Assembly (NCBI GenBank): GCA_002494975.1
Contig: DADI01000032.1
Location: forward strand, 1-64,000
Source: Euryarchaeota archaeon UBA556
GTDB taxonomy: Archaea; Thermoplasmatota; Poseidoniia; Poseidoniales; Thalassarchaeaceae
DNA: 64,000 nt
Direction: 5' to 3'
The translations under genes and the position numbers were made by a program. Of this stretch, positions 1-10,000 are shown piece by piece. Within the stretch, counting starts at the first letter, position 1. The number at the start of each line of letters is the position of its first letter. The notes beneath the pieces were generated by a model. The model ran no database searches, was not told where the DNA came from, and worked only from the letters and a program-made list of their open reading frames with translations.

Positions 1-110
1 TCTCCATTACCTTTCATTGTCCTTCTTAATATTTCATGTTCTGTCATTTTCGAGCATTTCGGACAAACTGTAACATCAACTACTTCCTCTTCGACGTCAG
101 TATCTTCCAT
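1..110 (-). CDS. N-terminal fragment of a zinc-ribbon protein (HVO_0476-like?)
   Basis: A minus-strand reading frame opens with ATG at 110 and runs off the left edge without a stop, giving 36 residues. An acidic start is followed by a CPKC pair at about residues 16-19 and then TEHEILRR, which looks like the first half of a zinc ribbon. The layout (acidic start, CPxC, then a 'HEIL' stretch) recalls the small archaeal HVO_0476-type zinc-finger proteins, but the second cysteine pair lies outside the window. It diverges from the methyltransferase-like gene on the other strand, so a bidirectional promoter of a few dozen bases must lie between them. Function is unknown. Confidence 0.55.
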   Translation of the reverse strand, partial: MEDTDVEEEVVDVTVCPKCSKMTEHEILRRTMKGNG

Positions 111-134
111 GTCTCTTCGAAATGACGTCCTCTA

Positions 135-980
135 TTGAAGCCATCCTTAGATGGGATGGTTGAAATTAGAGTTAATATAGCCACAGACATGAACGACACG
201 GGCGGATTCGGATTACCTCAAATGTCCGAGCGTGAAATGTTTGAAAAATTACTTTCATCTGATTCTAATTATAATGATGAAGAACCAGCTATTGCAGCTA
301 ATATAGGCGAACAAATGATACATATGAATCTCATTCCATTAACTAGGGCATTTAGAGTCAGAATTAGGGATATTACATCTAAAATACCCGCAAAAAACGT
401 GGTTTTAGTTGGTGGAGGAATTGGTCACTTATCCGCATGGTTACTTGACTTATGGACCGGTGATCCAGCAAATCCTCCTGAGGAGGTACGTTCAAGGCCA
501 GAGTCATTTAGAATAATAGAGCCAGCAGGTAAATTTGGAGTTATTATTGATAGATTAATTCGTCGCCACTCTGCTGAGCAGTGGTCTCAGATTTTAACAC
601 GGCCATGGCAAGAAATTACTGCTGAAACATCTTCTTGGTCTGCGGCAGCAGCGTCTTTACCTTCTAGTGCTCAACCCTCTCCTTTACCTCAGCCAATTGA
701 TCTGATAATTATTGATGTACCTGAGATAGATAGGCCATCAGCCACTCTCGCGGCCTTAGATATCGTATCTATTGGGGGTTTCATATTAGTTAAGGAACCA
801 GAAGTGCCTACTGGTGACGTAGGAGTGCCTGAAGAGGGACATGAACCCAATGACGCTCAAAAAAAGGTCGCTTCGTTCAATAAATGGATGGATATAATTC
901 GTAAATGTAACATCAATCATTCTATGGCATTTGCAGAGTTATCTGGTGGCACATTAGCAGTCATACGTCGTTCAGTTTGA
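135..980 (+). CDS. SAM-dependent methyltransferase-like (Rossmann) protein
   Basis: The protein has up to 281 residues. The glycine-rich strand-loop VVLVGGGIGHLSAW (about 88-101), an acidic strand end (FRIIEP, about 125-130) and PIDLIIIDVPE (about 187-197) follow the motif I, II and IV order of class I methyltransferases and spermidine-synthase-like folds. The final strands, GGFILVKEP and GGTLAVIRR, fit the end of such a sheet. No substrate motif is recognisable. The earliest start is a TTG at 135; ATG codons at 156 and 189 are credible alternatives and leave more room for the promoter shared with the divergent zinc-ribbon gene. The 3' end overlaps the convergent subtilase gene by 64 bases. 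The fold call is moderate; the substrate is unknown. Confidence 0.5.
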   Translation: MKPSLDGMVEIRVNIATDMNDTGGFGLPQMSEREMFEKLLSSDSNYNDEEPAIAANIGEQMIHMNLIPLTRAFRVRIRDITSKIPAKNVVLVGGGIGHLSAWLLDLWTGDPANPPEEVRSRPESFRIIEPAGKFGVIIDRLIRRHSAEQWSQILTRPWQEITAETSSWSAAAASLPSSAQPSPLPQPIDLIIIDVPEIDRPSATLAALDIVSIGGFILVKEPEVPTGDVGVPEEGHEPNDAQKKVASFNKWMDIIRKCNINHSMAFAELSGGTLAVIRRSV

Positions 981-2431
981 AAAATATCAAAAATGTTAAT
1001 CCTTACATCATTTTTCGGTTTGTAATTTTTAGTGATAAGGTTTTCATTGGATGAATTATCTACTGATTCAATGAGCAAATCAATCCTTAAAATACCATAG
1101 CCAAATTTGTCATCATGCTGATTTTGATTTTCTTTCATTTGTGAATTTTGACTAATAAGTAGTTTGATTTCTTCAACTTTACTTGAATCACTATCTGAAT
1201 TTCTCTGGTATTCGGGGTATTCTTCAAGGAATAATGCAAGCGACCCTGAGACCCATGCAGTTGAAGCAGAAGTTCCGCTTGACCAACCCCACCAAGATTC
1301 TCCATTGAAGACTAATACTGGGACTTCGTGTCCTGGTGCTACAATTTCTGGTTTCTTATCGGGGTTATTTCTTGGAAGCTTAGGCGGCCAAATATCTCCA
1401 TTATTATCTCCCTCCGAACTACCAACCCATAAGTTTCCAAGTCTCGTGATCCCACCTACGCAAATCACATCATCTACTGAACCAGGTGAGGATACATCTC
1501 CGTCATCATTTTCTCCATCATTTCCTGCTGCTGCCACTACATAGACTCCATTTTCAATAGCATTTTCAACAGCGGTTTCAAGACTATCAGTTGTGATAAT
1601 ACTAGACCCAAATCCTTGAGCACCTCCTAGACTTAGCGAGATTATGTCTGCTCCTTCAGAGGTGCACCAATTTACTGCCTCTGCTATTCCATCATCAGTC
1701 CCCGAACCAGTTTCATCAATAGCCTTGGCGACCAATAAATCGACATTTTTAGAAACTCCATTGAGTCCTCCATCAGCCACAATGATTCCTGCCATTGCAG
1801 TTCCATGACCATCATCATCATAGGGAGTTTGCATCGAATTAATCACATCTTTCCAGCCAATTAGGTTGATGTTAGCTAAGTCGGGATGCTCAATATTAAT
1901 TCCTGAATCTACTACACAAAGAGTCACGCCTGTACCATCTAAGTTTTCTACAGAATTAATACCTGTAATGTCTCTATATTCATCTTCCCAAGTTACTAAT
2001 GCTTGTGGAGGATTTAGCCCTAGAATAGTTCCGCTTATTGTAGAAAGGGCCCAAAGAATAACTACAGCAAAAACAAAAGTTGTAATCAATGTCAAAGAGA
2101 CACCTACTACAATTTTTATGGCATCATCATTCTTATCTTTGATACTACTTTCCCACATTGGCGAATTACTATCCTCAATAGAGACACCCCTCTCTTCAGA
2201 TATATCATCCGAAACTAGATTAGTAGGGATTTCACTCCAATTGGAGTCATCATCTTCCTCATCCTTACTGAATAAATCATAAATTAAAAGAAATGGAATT
2301 GCTAACGGCGTCGCTAACAACATCAGTAAGTCCCAACTCAACCAAATAGTAATGATGAAACCCAGAATACTGCCTAGAATAAACAACACATCAGTAACTG
2401 AAAGTGATTCGAAAAGCATTAGCCTCACCAC
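917..2431 (-). CDS. Membrane-tethered subtilisin-like serine protease (S8)
   Basis: This 504-residue S8 protease has a complete catalytic set: Asp175 in VVDSGIN, His209 in DDDGHGTAMAG, oxyanion Asn304 in AAAGNDG and Ser388 in SSGTSAS. There is no cleavable signal. Two hydrophobic segments (about 13-33 and 35-54) are followed by an acidic linker (56-105) and a third segment (107-129), which places the protease domain outside the cell. The GTG start at 2431 overlaps the stop of the upstream zinc-ribbon membrane gene; an ATG at 2419 is an alternative that removes the overlap. The pair is probably translationally coupled. The last 21 codons overlap the convergent methyltransferase-like gene. Its likely role is processing of exported or membrane proteins; the substrate is unknown. 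A second membrane subtilase lies at 36.6 kb. Confidence 0.92.
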   Translation of the reverse strand: MVRLMLFESLSVTDVLFILGSILGFIITIWLSWDLLMLLATPLAIPFLLIYDLFSKDEEDDDSNWSEIPTNLVSDDISEERGVSIEDSNSPMWESSIKDKNDDAIKIVVGVSLTLITTFVFAVVILWALSTISGTILGLNPPQALVTWEDEYRDITGINSVENLDGTGVTLCVVDSGINIEHPDLANINLIGWKDVINSMQTPYDDDGHGTAMAGIIVADGGLNGVSKNVDLLVAKAIDETGSGTDDGIAEAVNWCTSEGADIISLSLGGAQGFGSSIITTDSLETAVENAIENGVYVVAAAGNDGENDDGDVSSPGSVDDVICVGGITRLGNLWVGSSEGDNNGDIWPPKLPRNNPDKKPEIVAPGHEVPVLVFNGESWWGWSSGTSASTAWVSGSLALFLEEYPEYQRNSDSDSSKVEEIKLLISQNSQMKENQNQHDDKFGYGILRIDLLIESVDNSSNENLITKNYKPKNDVRINIFDIFQTERRMTANVPPDNSANAIE

Positions 2432-3549
2432 GCGTCTTGTCTATCAAAGTGGCTAGTAATTGTAGTATTAGATTTACAATTTCCACATTCGATCCTTGTA
2501 GGAAGAGTCATATCGCAGTCTTGACAAATAGTTCCTGGTACTCCTCCTCCTTGACATTTAAATTGCGCACAATTTATAGTAATTTTACCCGATGGGTGCT
2601 GTATTACTGAGGTCTCTTCTTTGCAAATAGGGCACATTCCTTGTACATTTTCTTTTGATACAAAATTTAATTCACCCGATACTTCCCTCGCTCTAGTAGA
2701 TTGAATTCTATCGCCCGCTGCTCCAAGCATGAATTGAGGGTACCATATGATATGAATTAGCAAAAATACCGATATTATACTACATATTAAGTAAAGCCAA
2801 GGGAATTGGTATAACTCACCATCCGCTGAAATAGGTCTTGTTGAGACTGAATGTGCTCCTGACCAAGAAAAAATATTAACTAATATCATCCATAAACCTA
2901 GACCTATGCTCCAAAGTTTAAGACTATGGTCTTTCCAAGCAGTTTGCACAACTCTTGGGTCAGGATGAGAGTGTCTTTCCAATACATGCACATCTCTTGT
3001 CTCAGTAACTGCTCTATGGACTACGAATATTGTTAAAAATACAAGTATTAGATTTGCTAGTATCACTGGTCCTAATTGCGTGATCTGTAAGTCAGTAGGG
3101 TGTAAAGCAAAAACCCGCATATACCCTAATTGTACAGCGAACATACTAAGGAGCATATAGATTATATTTTCTCTCATTATTGGGAAACGTATGAATAATT
3201 GTATTGCGAATGCGAACCATGCAATGGCGGAAAGAAGTGTTAAAATCAGCGACAAATCTTTGAGGAATAATATTCCCTGTGTACCAACTCTATTGTAATC
3301 TCCACCGCTATTTAGTTCGCCTATTCCTAAGTCCCAAGATCCCAGTATTATTGCTAATGCTGCGACCCCAAATGCTGAAAATTCAAATGCACCCCAATTT
3401 TTAGAAATCATTTTGAAATGAAATACTATTTCTTCCGAAATCCGGTCTAAGAAACTTAGTCTTTCGTTATATTCAGAAAGTGTATAATTTAATGATATTT
3501 CACTCAGTCTCACAGAATCATTTTCTTCATATTCAGAACTAATGTCCAT
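2425..3549 (-). CDS. Multi-span membrane protein with C-terminal zinc ribbons
   Basis: The protein has 374 residues. An N-terminal soluble segment (1-45) precedes about six hydrophobic spans between residues 55 and 275. The C-terminus carries closely spaced cysteine pairs (CPIC, CAQFKC, CQDC, CGNC), consistent with two zinc ribbons in the cytoplasm. I recognise no named family. A strong ribosome-binding site, GGAGGTG, sits 8 bases before the ATG at 3549, supporting this start. It is the first gene of an apparent two-gene operon with the membrane subtilase, whose start overlaps its stop codon, so it may be a partner or regulator of that protease (inference). Confidence 0.75.
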   Translation of the reverse strand: MDISSEYEENDSVRLSEISLNYTLSEYNERLSFLDRISEEIVFHFKMISKNWGAFEFSAFGVAALAIILGSWDLGIGELNSGGDYNRVGTQGILFLKDLSLILTLLSAIAWFAFAIQLFIRFPIMRENIIYMLLSMFAVQLGYMRVFALHPTDLQITQLGPVILANLILVFLTIFVVHRAVTETRDVHVLERHSHPDPRVVQTAWKDHSLKLWSIGLGLWMILVNIFSWSGAHSVSTRPISADGELYQFPWLYLICSIISVFLLIHIIWYPQFMLGAAGDRIQSTRAREVSGELNFVSKENVQGMCPICKEETSVIQHPSGKITINCAQFKCQGGGVPGTICQDCDMTLPTRIECGNCKSNTTITSHFDRQDAW

Positions 3550-3557
3550 TGATTCGG

Positions 3558-3564
3558 CACCTCC
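3558..3564 (-). promoter_or_regulatory. Ribosome-binding site for the zinc-ribbon membrane protein
   Basis: GGAGGTG on the minus strand is complementary to the usual archaeal 16S 3' end and lies 8 bases upstream of the ATG at 3549. It fixes that start. Further upstream, at about 3613-3624, the minus strand reads CATATTTTTAAT, a possible TATA element for the two-gene operon. Confidence 0.6.
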
Positions 3565-3688
3565 TACATATCTCCGAGATGAAATCCCGCATTAAGTAAC
3601 TCGCTTACATGGATTAAAAATATGCTTTATTGATTAATATCAATTCATTGCAAATAGTATCTTCCTATTCTCCAATAAACAAATTATA

Positions 3689-3774
3689 TGGCGCCGAGAG
3701 GGAGATTTGAACTCCCGAGGGAAAATCCCACATGATTTCCAGTCATGCGCAATACCAGGCTATGCGATCTCGGC
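3689..3774 (-). tRNA. tRNA-Ser(GGA)
   Basis: On the minus strand the acceptor strand GCCGAGA pairs with TCTCGGC over 7 bp. The anticodon stem CATGA/TCATG encloses the loop CTGGAAA with anticodon GGA. A long extra arm follows, as in class II tRNAs, and then a T arm GGGAGTTCAAATCTCCC. The discriminator is G and the terminal CCA is encoded. The length is 86 nt with CCA and no intron is seen. It lies back-to-back with tRNA-Thr(GGT), 109 bases apart. Confidence 0.95.
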
Positions 3775-3883
3775 TTCATTATGTCCGAACGTTCTCCACA
3801 ATTTGAGCCTGTTGCTTTTGAATTGTGAGTTTTGACTCTCTCTCCGTAGTCATTAAATCGAAATTGTAGCACGAGCATATGTC

Positions 3884-3958
3884 GCCACTGTGGCTTAGGG
3901 GTATAGCATCCCATTGGTAATGGGAAGGTCGGGAGTTCAAATCTCCCCAGTGGCTCCA
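3884..3958 (+). tRNA. tRNA-Thr(GGT)
   Basis: The acceptor GCCACTG pairs with CAGTGGC. The D arm is followed by the anticodon stem TCCCA/TGGGA around the loop TTGGTAA with anticodon GGT, a short variable loop and a T arm GGGAGTTCAAATCTCCC. The discriminator is T and CCA is encoded; the length is 75 nt with no intron. The T arm is identical to that of the neighbouring tRNA-Ser. A TTAAAT element at about 3853, 31 bases upstream, is a possible TATA box. Confidence 0.95.
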
Positions 3959-3972
3959 TTATTTTTTGAGTT
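3958..3972 (+). terminator. T-rich terminator after tRNA-Thr
   Basis: A run of six T residues within a T-rich stretch begins a few bases after the encoded CCA of tRNA-Thr, matching the oligo-T termination signals of archaeal RNA polymerase. The call rests on position and composition only. Confidence 0.4.
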
Positions 3973-4048
3973 TGAAAATGTTAATTTTTATCATTCCCCA
4001 CAGTTTTGCGGAAATAAGTTCATAATCTAACAAACAAACGACACGGAT

Positions 4049-7000
4049 ATGTCTGACCGCCGTAGGACTGCACTTGCTCTAGTGTTACTAATGATAATCG
4101 CTCCCCTAACCTCAGCCGCCACAAGTTCTTGGACAGGTCCAAGCAATGTGAATCCTCCAGATGATGGAATCACTTTGACTGGTTTCCGTGCGCCTGGAAA
4201 TTCTACAATTCAGGATGGTTGGCTTCATGTTACTGATACTGAGATGGCAACTTCTCTAGATACAGGAATTTTATGGGAAGGCACTGATTTATCGGCAGGA
4301 AGATTCTTTGGGACCGATTTTATTGATTCTACAGAAACATTAACTCTATTAGATGATGGCACAAGATCTAATATTAGCACTTTCGATACAGGTGTGTCTT
4401 CTGTATCGATGCACAGTTCATACACTTATGCTCCTGGTTGGCAGCATGTTTACGACACAGATACATCCACTTCAGTATCTGAATGTAATAACCTTTCAGG
4501 AACATGGGTTGATCATGGGTTTGATAATAATTTTAATAATCAATTAGATACGAATGAAATCATCGAAACTATGATGTATTGTAGTGGAAATGCTTTACAA
4601 GATAGTATTACTACTCTTACAGTAAATGATGGAGGATATGATTACTCAGCGGGTACTTTATCTGCGACTGGAGGGTCAGGAAGTGGTTTCTCTGGGACTT
4701 ATTCTATTAGTTCAGCTATTGCTAGTATATCTGTGAATAGTGGTGGGACTGGATATGCTGTTGGAGAAACACTTTCTTTCCTTTGTCCTGGTGGTGGATG
4801 TACAGGTTCTAATGCATCTGCATCAGTAGGTTCCGTTGCTGCAAATGGTTCAATATTATCTATAACATTAGCCAATGGAGGTTCAGGTTACACTTCCCAA
4901 ACTATGTATATTTTGGTTTCTACCACCAATGGCTCTGGTGTTTCACTGTCCGAAGTACTAGAGACTACTGGCTCTATCTATCAAGCGTTTGTTACAGATG
5001 GTGGAAGTGGGTATACAAGTTCTCCAACAATCTTACCCAGTTCTTCTGCAGGTTCTGCAGCGAATATTACTGCAGGATTAGGAGGATTCTTTGATTATGA
5101 GGTCGTAGTTAATTCGATAGCATCAGGTCAAACATCTAATTGTATGCTGGGAGGTTTCCAGGTTAATGCAGGTATGGATACTGATGAAGATAATATTCTA
5201 GATTCTAATGAAATAACTGATATTAATTATTTATGCAATATAAATGAATTATGGGGGGCGACAACATTCGCAGGCTTTAATGGAACTAATTATGGTGGAG
5301 AACAAACAATGTCCTATGGGACAATACCATCTCAAGCTAGTCAAGGAATAGTATCAGTTGGTACAATGCCTGGTTCTGCCGTACCTAGGGGGACTAGTGG
5401 TTACTTCCTTTTACCTCAAGTTAGTTTGCCAAACACTGAATTTTATAGTGGTCTATACATGACTTTTGATCATTGGCACCACCTAGATACTACTGTTTCA
5501 GGCGGTGGCGACGGCGCTTGGATAGAATACAGAATTAATACTGGAACTTGGAATGACTGGACATATATTTCTCCTGATGTCACCGCATCAGGTGGTGGAT
5601 ATACAAGTACTATGTCTACTGACGCTCCATCTCCAAACGGTGCTCCTTCTGGCGCGGTCCCAGTTTTCGCTTCACCAAGTCATAGCGGTTGGTTGACTGA
5701 AAATGTCAGTATTTCTTCAATCTCAGATATTGACAATGCCTCGAAAATACAGTTTAGATTCCATATCTGGACCTCACCTAATGCCTCTTATGAGCGGCCC
5801 GGTTGGTTCATCGATAATATTGATTTCAACAATGATGGTATAGATAGAGGTGTGTGGCATCATGGTTGTATTGCTGCTACTACTACTACATGCCAATATG
5901 TAGCCAATTCATATGGGGTTCTTCAAAGAACTATTGATTTGTCTGGTACCAACTCTACATCTAGTATCGAAATAGATATGGAATGGGATTTACAAGGTAG
6001 TACTCAAGACAATGCATGTATTGAATTATCTTTGAATAATGCAACTTGGTATGACCTCTCATCAACTGGAACTACGTCAACAACAATTGCCTGTGAAGAT
6101 CGAAGCGGAGCAATCCCTGGTTACCCCTCATATGATGGAGTTTTTGGTGATCAGAGCGGCAGCATCAGAACAGTTGACTACAGTATACCAACTGCTTATC
6201 TGAATCAACCCAACGTAAACATTAGATTTGTCGTAGATACAGATGGATTCACTAATTATGGGGGTTCTCTTGATTCCAAAGAAGGTTTTACACTTGCTGA
6301 TATTAGAGTACTTGATGATTCAGGCACTATACTATTCAGAGATGATATAGAGAACCCTTCAACTATGACGCATTATGGCCTAAATGGTTTTGATGATTGG
6401 GCGTACTATACCTGGAACTTTGGTTCAATGGAGGAATTATTCAATTTTGAAGACTCATCAGCATCTGACCCTACTACTGGTAATGCTCCAGGTTGGACAA
6501 AAGGAACTGGCTGGGGATATGGTCAACTTGGTTCTGCTGCAGGTCCTTCAAATGTCCCTTCTTTCCCATATTTATATGGTACAAATCTCAATGGTAATTA
6601 TGCAAATAATGCTAATTCTTTCCTCACCTCACCAACATATGACATACCTAATGATGGGTTAGCTTACCTGACATTTGACAAGTGGGTATGCACTGAATCT
6701 TATTGGGATTCAGTAGGCCTTATGATAAAGGTAAATAGCGGCAGTTGGAATTACTTTGACCCTCAAATACCAGGTTGGTACGATGGTTCTCCAGGTTATT
6801 CAGGTAACGCTATGAGTGGTAGTGACGCATGGATGAATGGCAATTGTGGACAGAGTGATTTTGAAAATAGAGTCGCTCCTCTCTCTTCTTATGCAGGAGA
6901 TACTCTCCGATTTAGGTTCCATATAGATACAGATTCTAGTGTGACTTATCAAGGTGGATATTTTGATAATTTCGGTATTCTAATTTCAAATTATGGCGAA

Positions 7001-10000
7001 GGCGGTTATTGGTTGAGCCCTTCAATTAACATGGGAGACATTGATCAATTCAATTATGGTTGGGTAGATATTGATGCAACAATACCAGAAAATACTTCAA
7101 TAACTGGCACTTTAATAGATTCTATCGATGAATCAGTAATTCCAGGTTATAGTAACATAACATTCCCCTTCTCTCTAGCTGGTGTTAATTCTGAAGAATA
7201 TCCACAAATCAGAATTAAAGTAATTATGGATACTAGCGATGAGGAAGCAACTCCTCAACTGAAGAAAATTAGTGTTGGTGGTAAAAGATATTTATCTGCA
7301 ACAAGTTCTGATTATAATGGTTGGGAATTTAGCCCAAGTGTGGAAGTAATCGATGAACTGTTGAATGCAACAAGTATCGCTGGAACCATTACTTCTGACT
7401 ATATTCACTCCTCAAGACCGATAAAAAGTATCACCTTAACTGGTAACTTTTCGTCAGGTCTGATGATTAGTGCACTGACATCTACTGGTGCAAGTTTAGG
7501 CCAAACTTCTCAAGGTTCTATAGCCTTCTCAATTCCACAGAATGGTTTCGCTCTTTCTATATCTCTCCCTACAAATGGATGGATTGATAGAATGGTCATT
7601 ACTGCGAATTTCGCTGAACCTGCTGTTAATCCATCTATAGATGTGATCAATGATGGTTCTTCTGAATGGTCTTTCCCTATTGGTTCGGACTACGGTCATT
7701 ATGGATGGCAATCATTGATATCTACTAGTGACGAAGGTTATATAACAAGTGCAGTTATTGATCTAGATGGCAATTCGCCTAGTTCAGTTATGGTAAGATT
7801 ACCTTCTTTAGCAGCAGTAAATAATGGCATGATATCAATAGCACCAGGCTCTTCCGATGGCTTCCAATCTCCAGTCACTTTGACTGTCGGTTCATCTAGT
7901 CAGACAGGTAGTTCCGGCAGCGAAGTCTTCAATTGTATTTTAGATAATAGTCAGTTAGCAGGAATTAATTATTTATCTACATCTCACACTGATTCCGATA
8001 CAGGAAGGGAATGGCGTGATGTCTCCATAATTCTTGACTCTACTAGTGCTCAGACAGTGTCGATATCAAGTATTGGAATTGGTTACTTAATATTTGAAAA
8101 TGTGTCTGGTTTAGGTCCTTCAATATCGGCATACCACAGTTCTATGACGCAAGATGATCCACCACCAAATCAAGTTTCAATCCCTGTGAATATTACTGCA
8201 GAAATGGGTTCTATTTCTATAGATGGAGATTTAAAGTTTGACTATATCGTTACAAATAGAGATTTCCAAGTACCTAACACATTATATCCAAATGGCGAAT
8301 TAGTCGAAATTACTACTAAGCACCATCACTTATATGATAATTCAAATTTAGAAACAATATCTCTACGAGGAATTGCATCTGATGGCGAGATTTTGATGTT
8401 TGAGGCAGTTAATGGGGCGGACGGCCTGTGGGGCCAAGGATCTGATCCTGTGACATTTACTCAACAATCAGGTTCATCAGTAGCTCCTATGGATTCTTCA
8501 ACCTCCTTAGAAATAATTACGCATAACGACGGATACGACGACGTTGTAGTACACTGGATGTTCGATGTCAGCTGGATGTGGGATGACGTGGGTTCAATAC
8601 GTTGGGTTTCACAGGCATTCGATTCATCTGGAGAAACGGTATGGCCAGCGGTGTCGCACAGCGGTGAATCGGGTAAAAATGCAGTAGAAAATGATCTAAT
8701 TATTGACTCTTTTGAAGTCAGAGATCAATATGGTAGACTACTATCTAATCAATACTCTTCCTTTTATCCATATGCAATGATGGATGCCGGTGAATTGAAT
8801 ATTACTGGTACTGTAAAATTCCAAGATTCTATAGCAGTCAGGCCTTTAGGTATTCATTATACAGTGGGTCTCAATATATCTGGTCTAAGTTACTTATTAA
8901 CATCGGGAGATGATGGTTACTACGGCCTTATTTCTGCTCCAAGCGGTTTATCTAACGTTTACTTATCTCCTATGATGAATACTGTAGGCCCTACTGGATA
9001 CTCTTTGGGTGCTGAAGATGTCACAGGGACGCCTCCATTAGTCAATGTTAGAGTTGATCATGAACCTCCAGTTGCCGGTCCATTAGAAGTCAATACTCCA
9101 TCCGGATTAAAGGCCGCTCATGGAAAAGTCTGGGACCCAACAGTCCCTCTTTCTTTGTTTGTCACAGTAGATGAATCAGAGGCTAGAGGTGAAATATTAA
9201 CTCTCAACTATTGGCGAGGTTCAGTTGATGACACTAACGGAGATGGTATCGCGGATGAAGATGAATACCTATCCGTATTCCAACCATTAACTCCTGGTAT
9301 GACTGGTCAACAGCAAGTGAATTTTATCGGAATAGATGTCTCACAGCAGTTATTTAATTCTCCAGTGCATATGTATCTTGAAGGAACAGATTGGGCAGGA
9401 CTCAGTTATCAAGATGGAGGTACAGGTGGAGGTTTCGGTGCTTCTAATGCCTGGGCGACAGTTGTTGTAGCAACTGATGAACCTACAAGTATCAAATCTG
9501 CTGGCTATTCTCTCGATAGAGATTTAGGCTTCCTACTTCCGGGTAAACAACATACTTTTACTATGCAAATTGAAGAAGCTAACGGCCTCAATACATTGGA
9601 TAATATCACAGTCATGCTATGTGGCGACGGTACAAGTGAATTAGGTAAAATGAGTTATGATGCATCAAGAGGTACTTTGTGGTCAGATGACTCTAGTTTA
9701 GTAACTCCAATTTCAGTTCAGACCATCCAAACTTCTTCAGATATCATTCAACTTTCGTTGATGTTTGAAATATCCTGGAATTATCCTTGGGAAGATGGAC
9801 AAAATTCATGTAAACCTAGTGTTTCAATAGTTGATGATTTTACCACTGTGGCATATCAGAATAATATTGGCGAACTATCTTGGTATCTTGACAATAAGTA
9901 TGTGGCTATACCTGAAGAAATAGAGGACCTAACTCCTCCTTCATCTATTCCTAGTGGAACTTCTGTTTACTTGGGCCAAGGTGATGAATTTAGAATGTCT

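Noticed and set aside
3640-4048. tRNA region as an integration site of a mobile element
   Set aside because: No integrase, no repeated tRNA 3' end within the window, and flanking genes look native.
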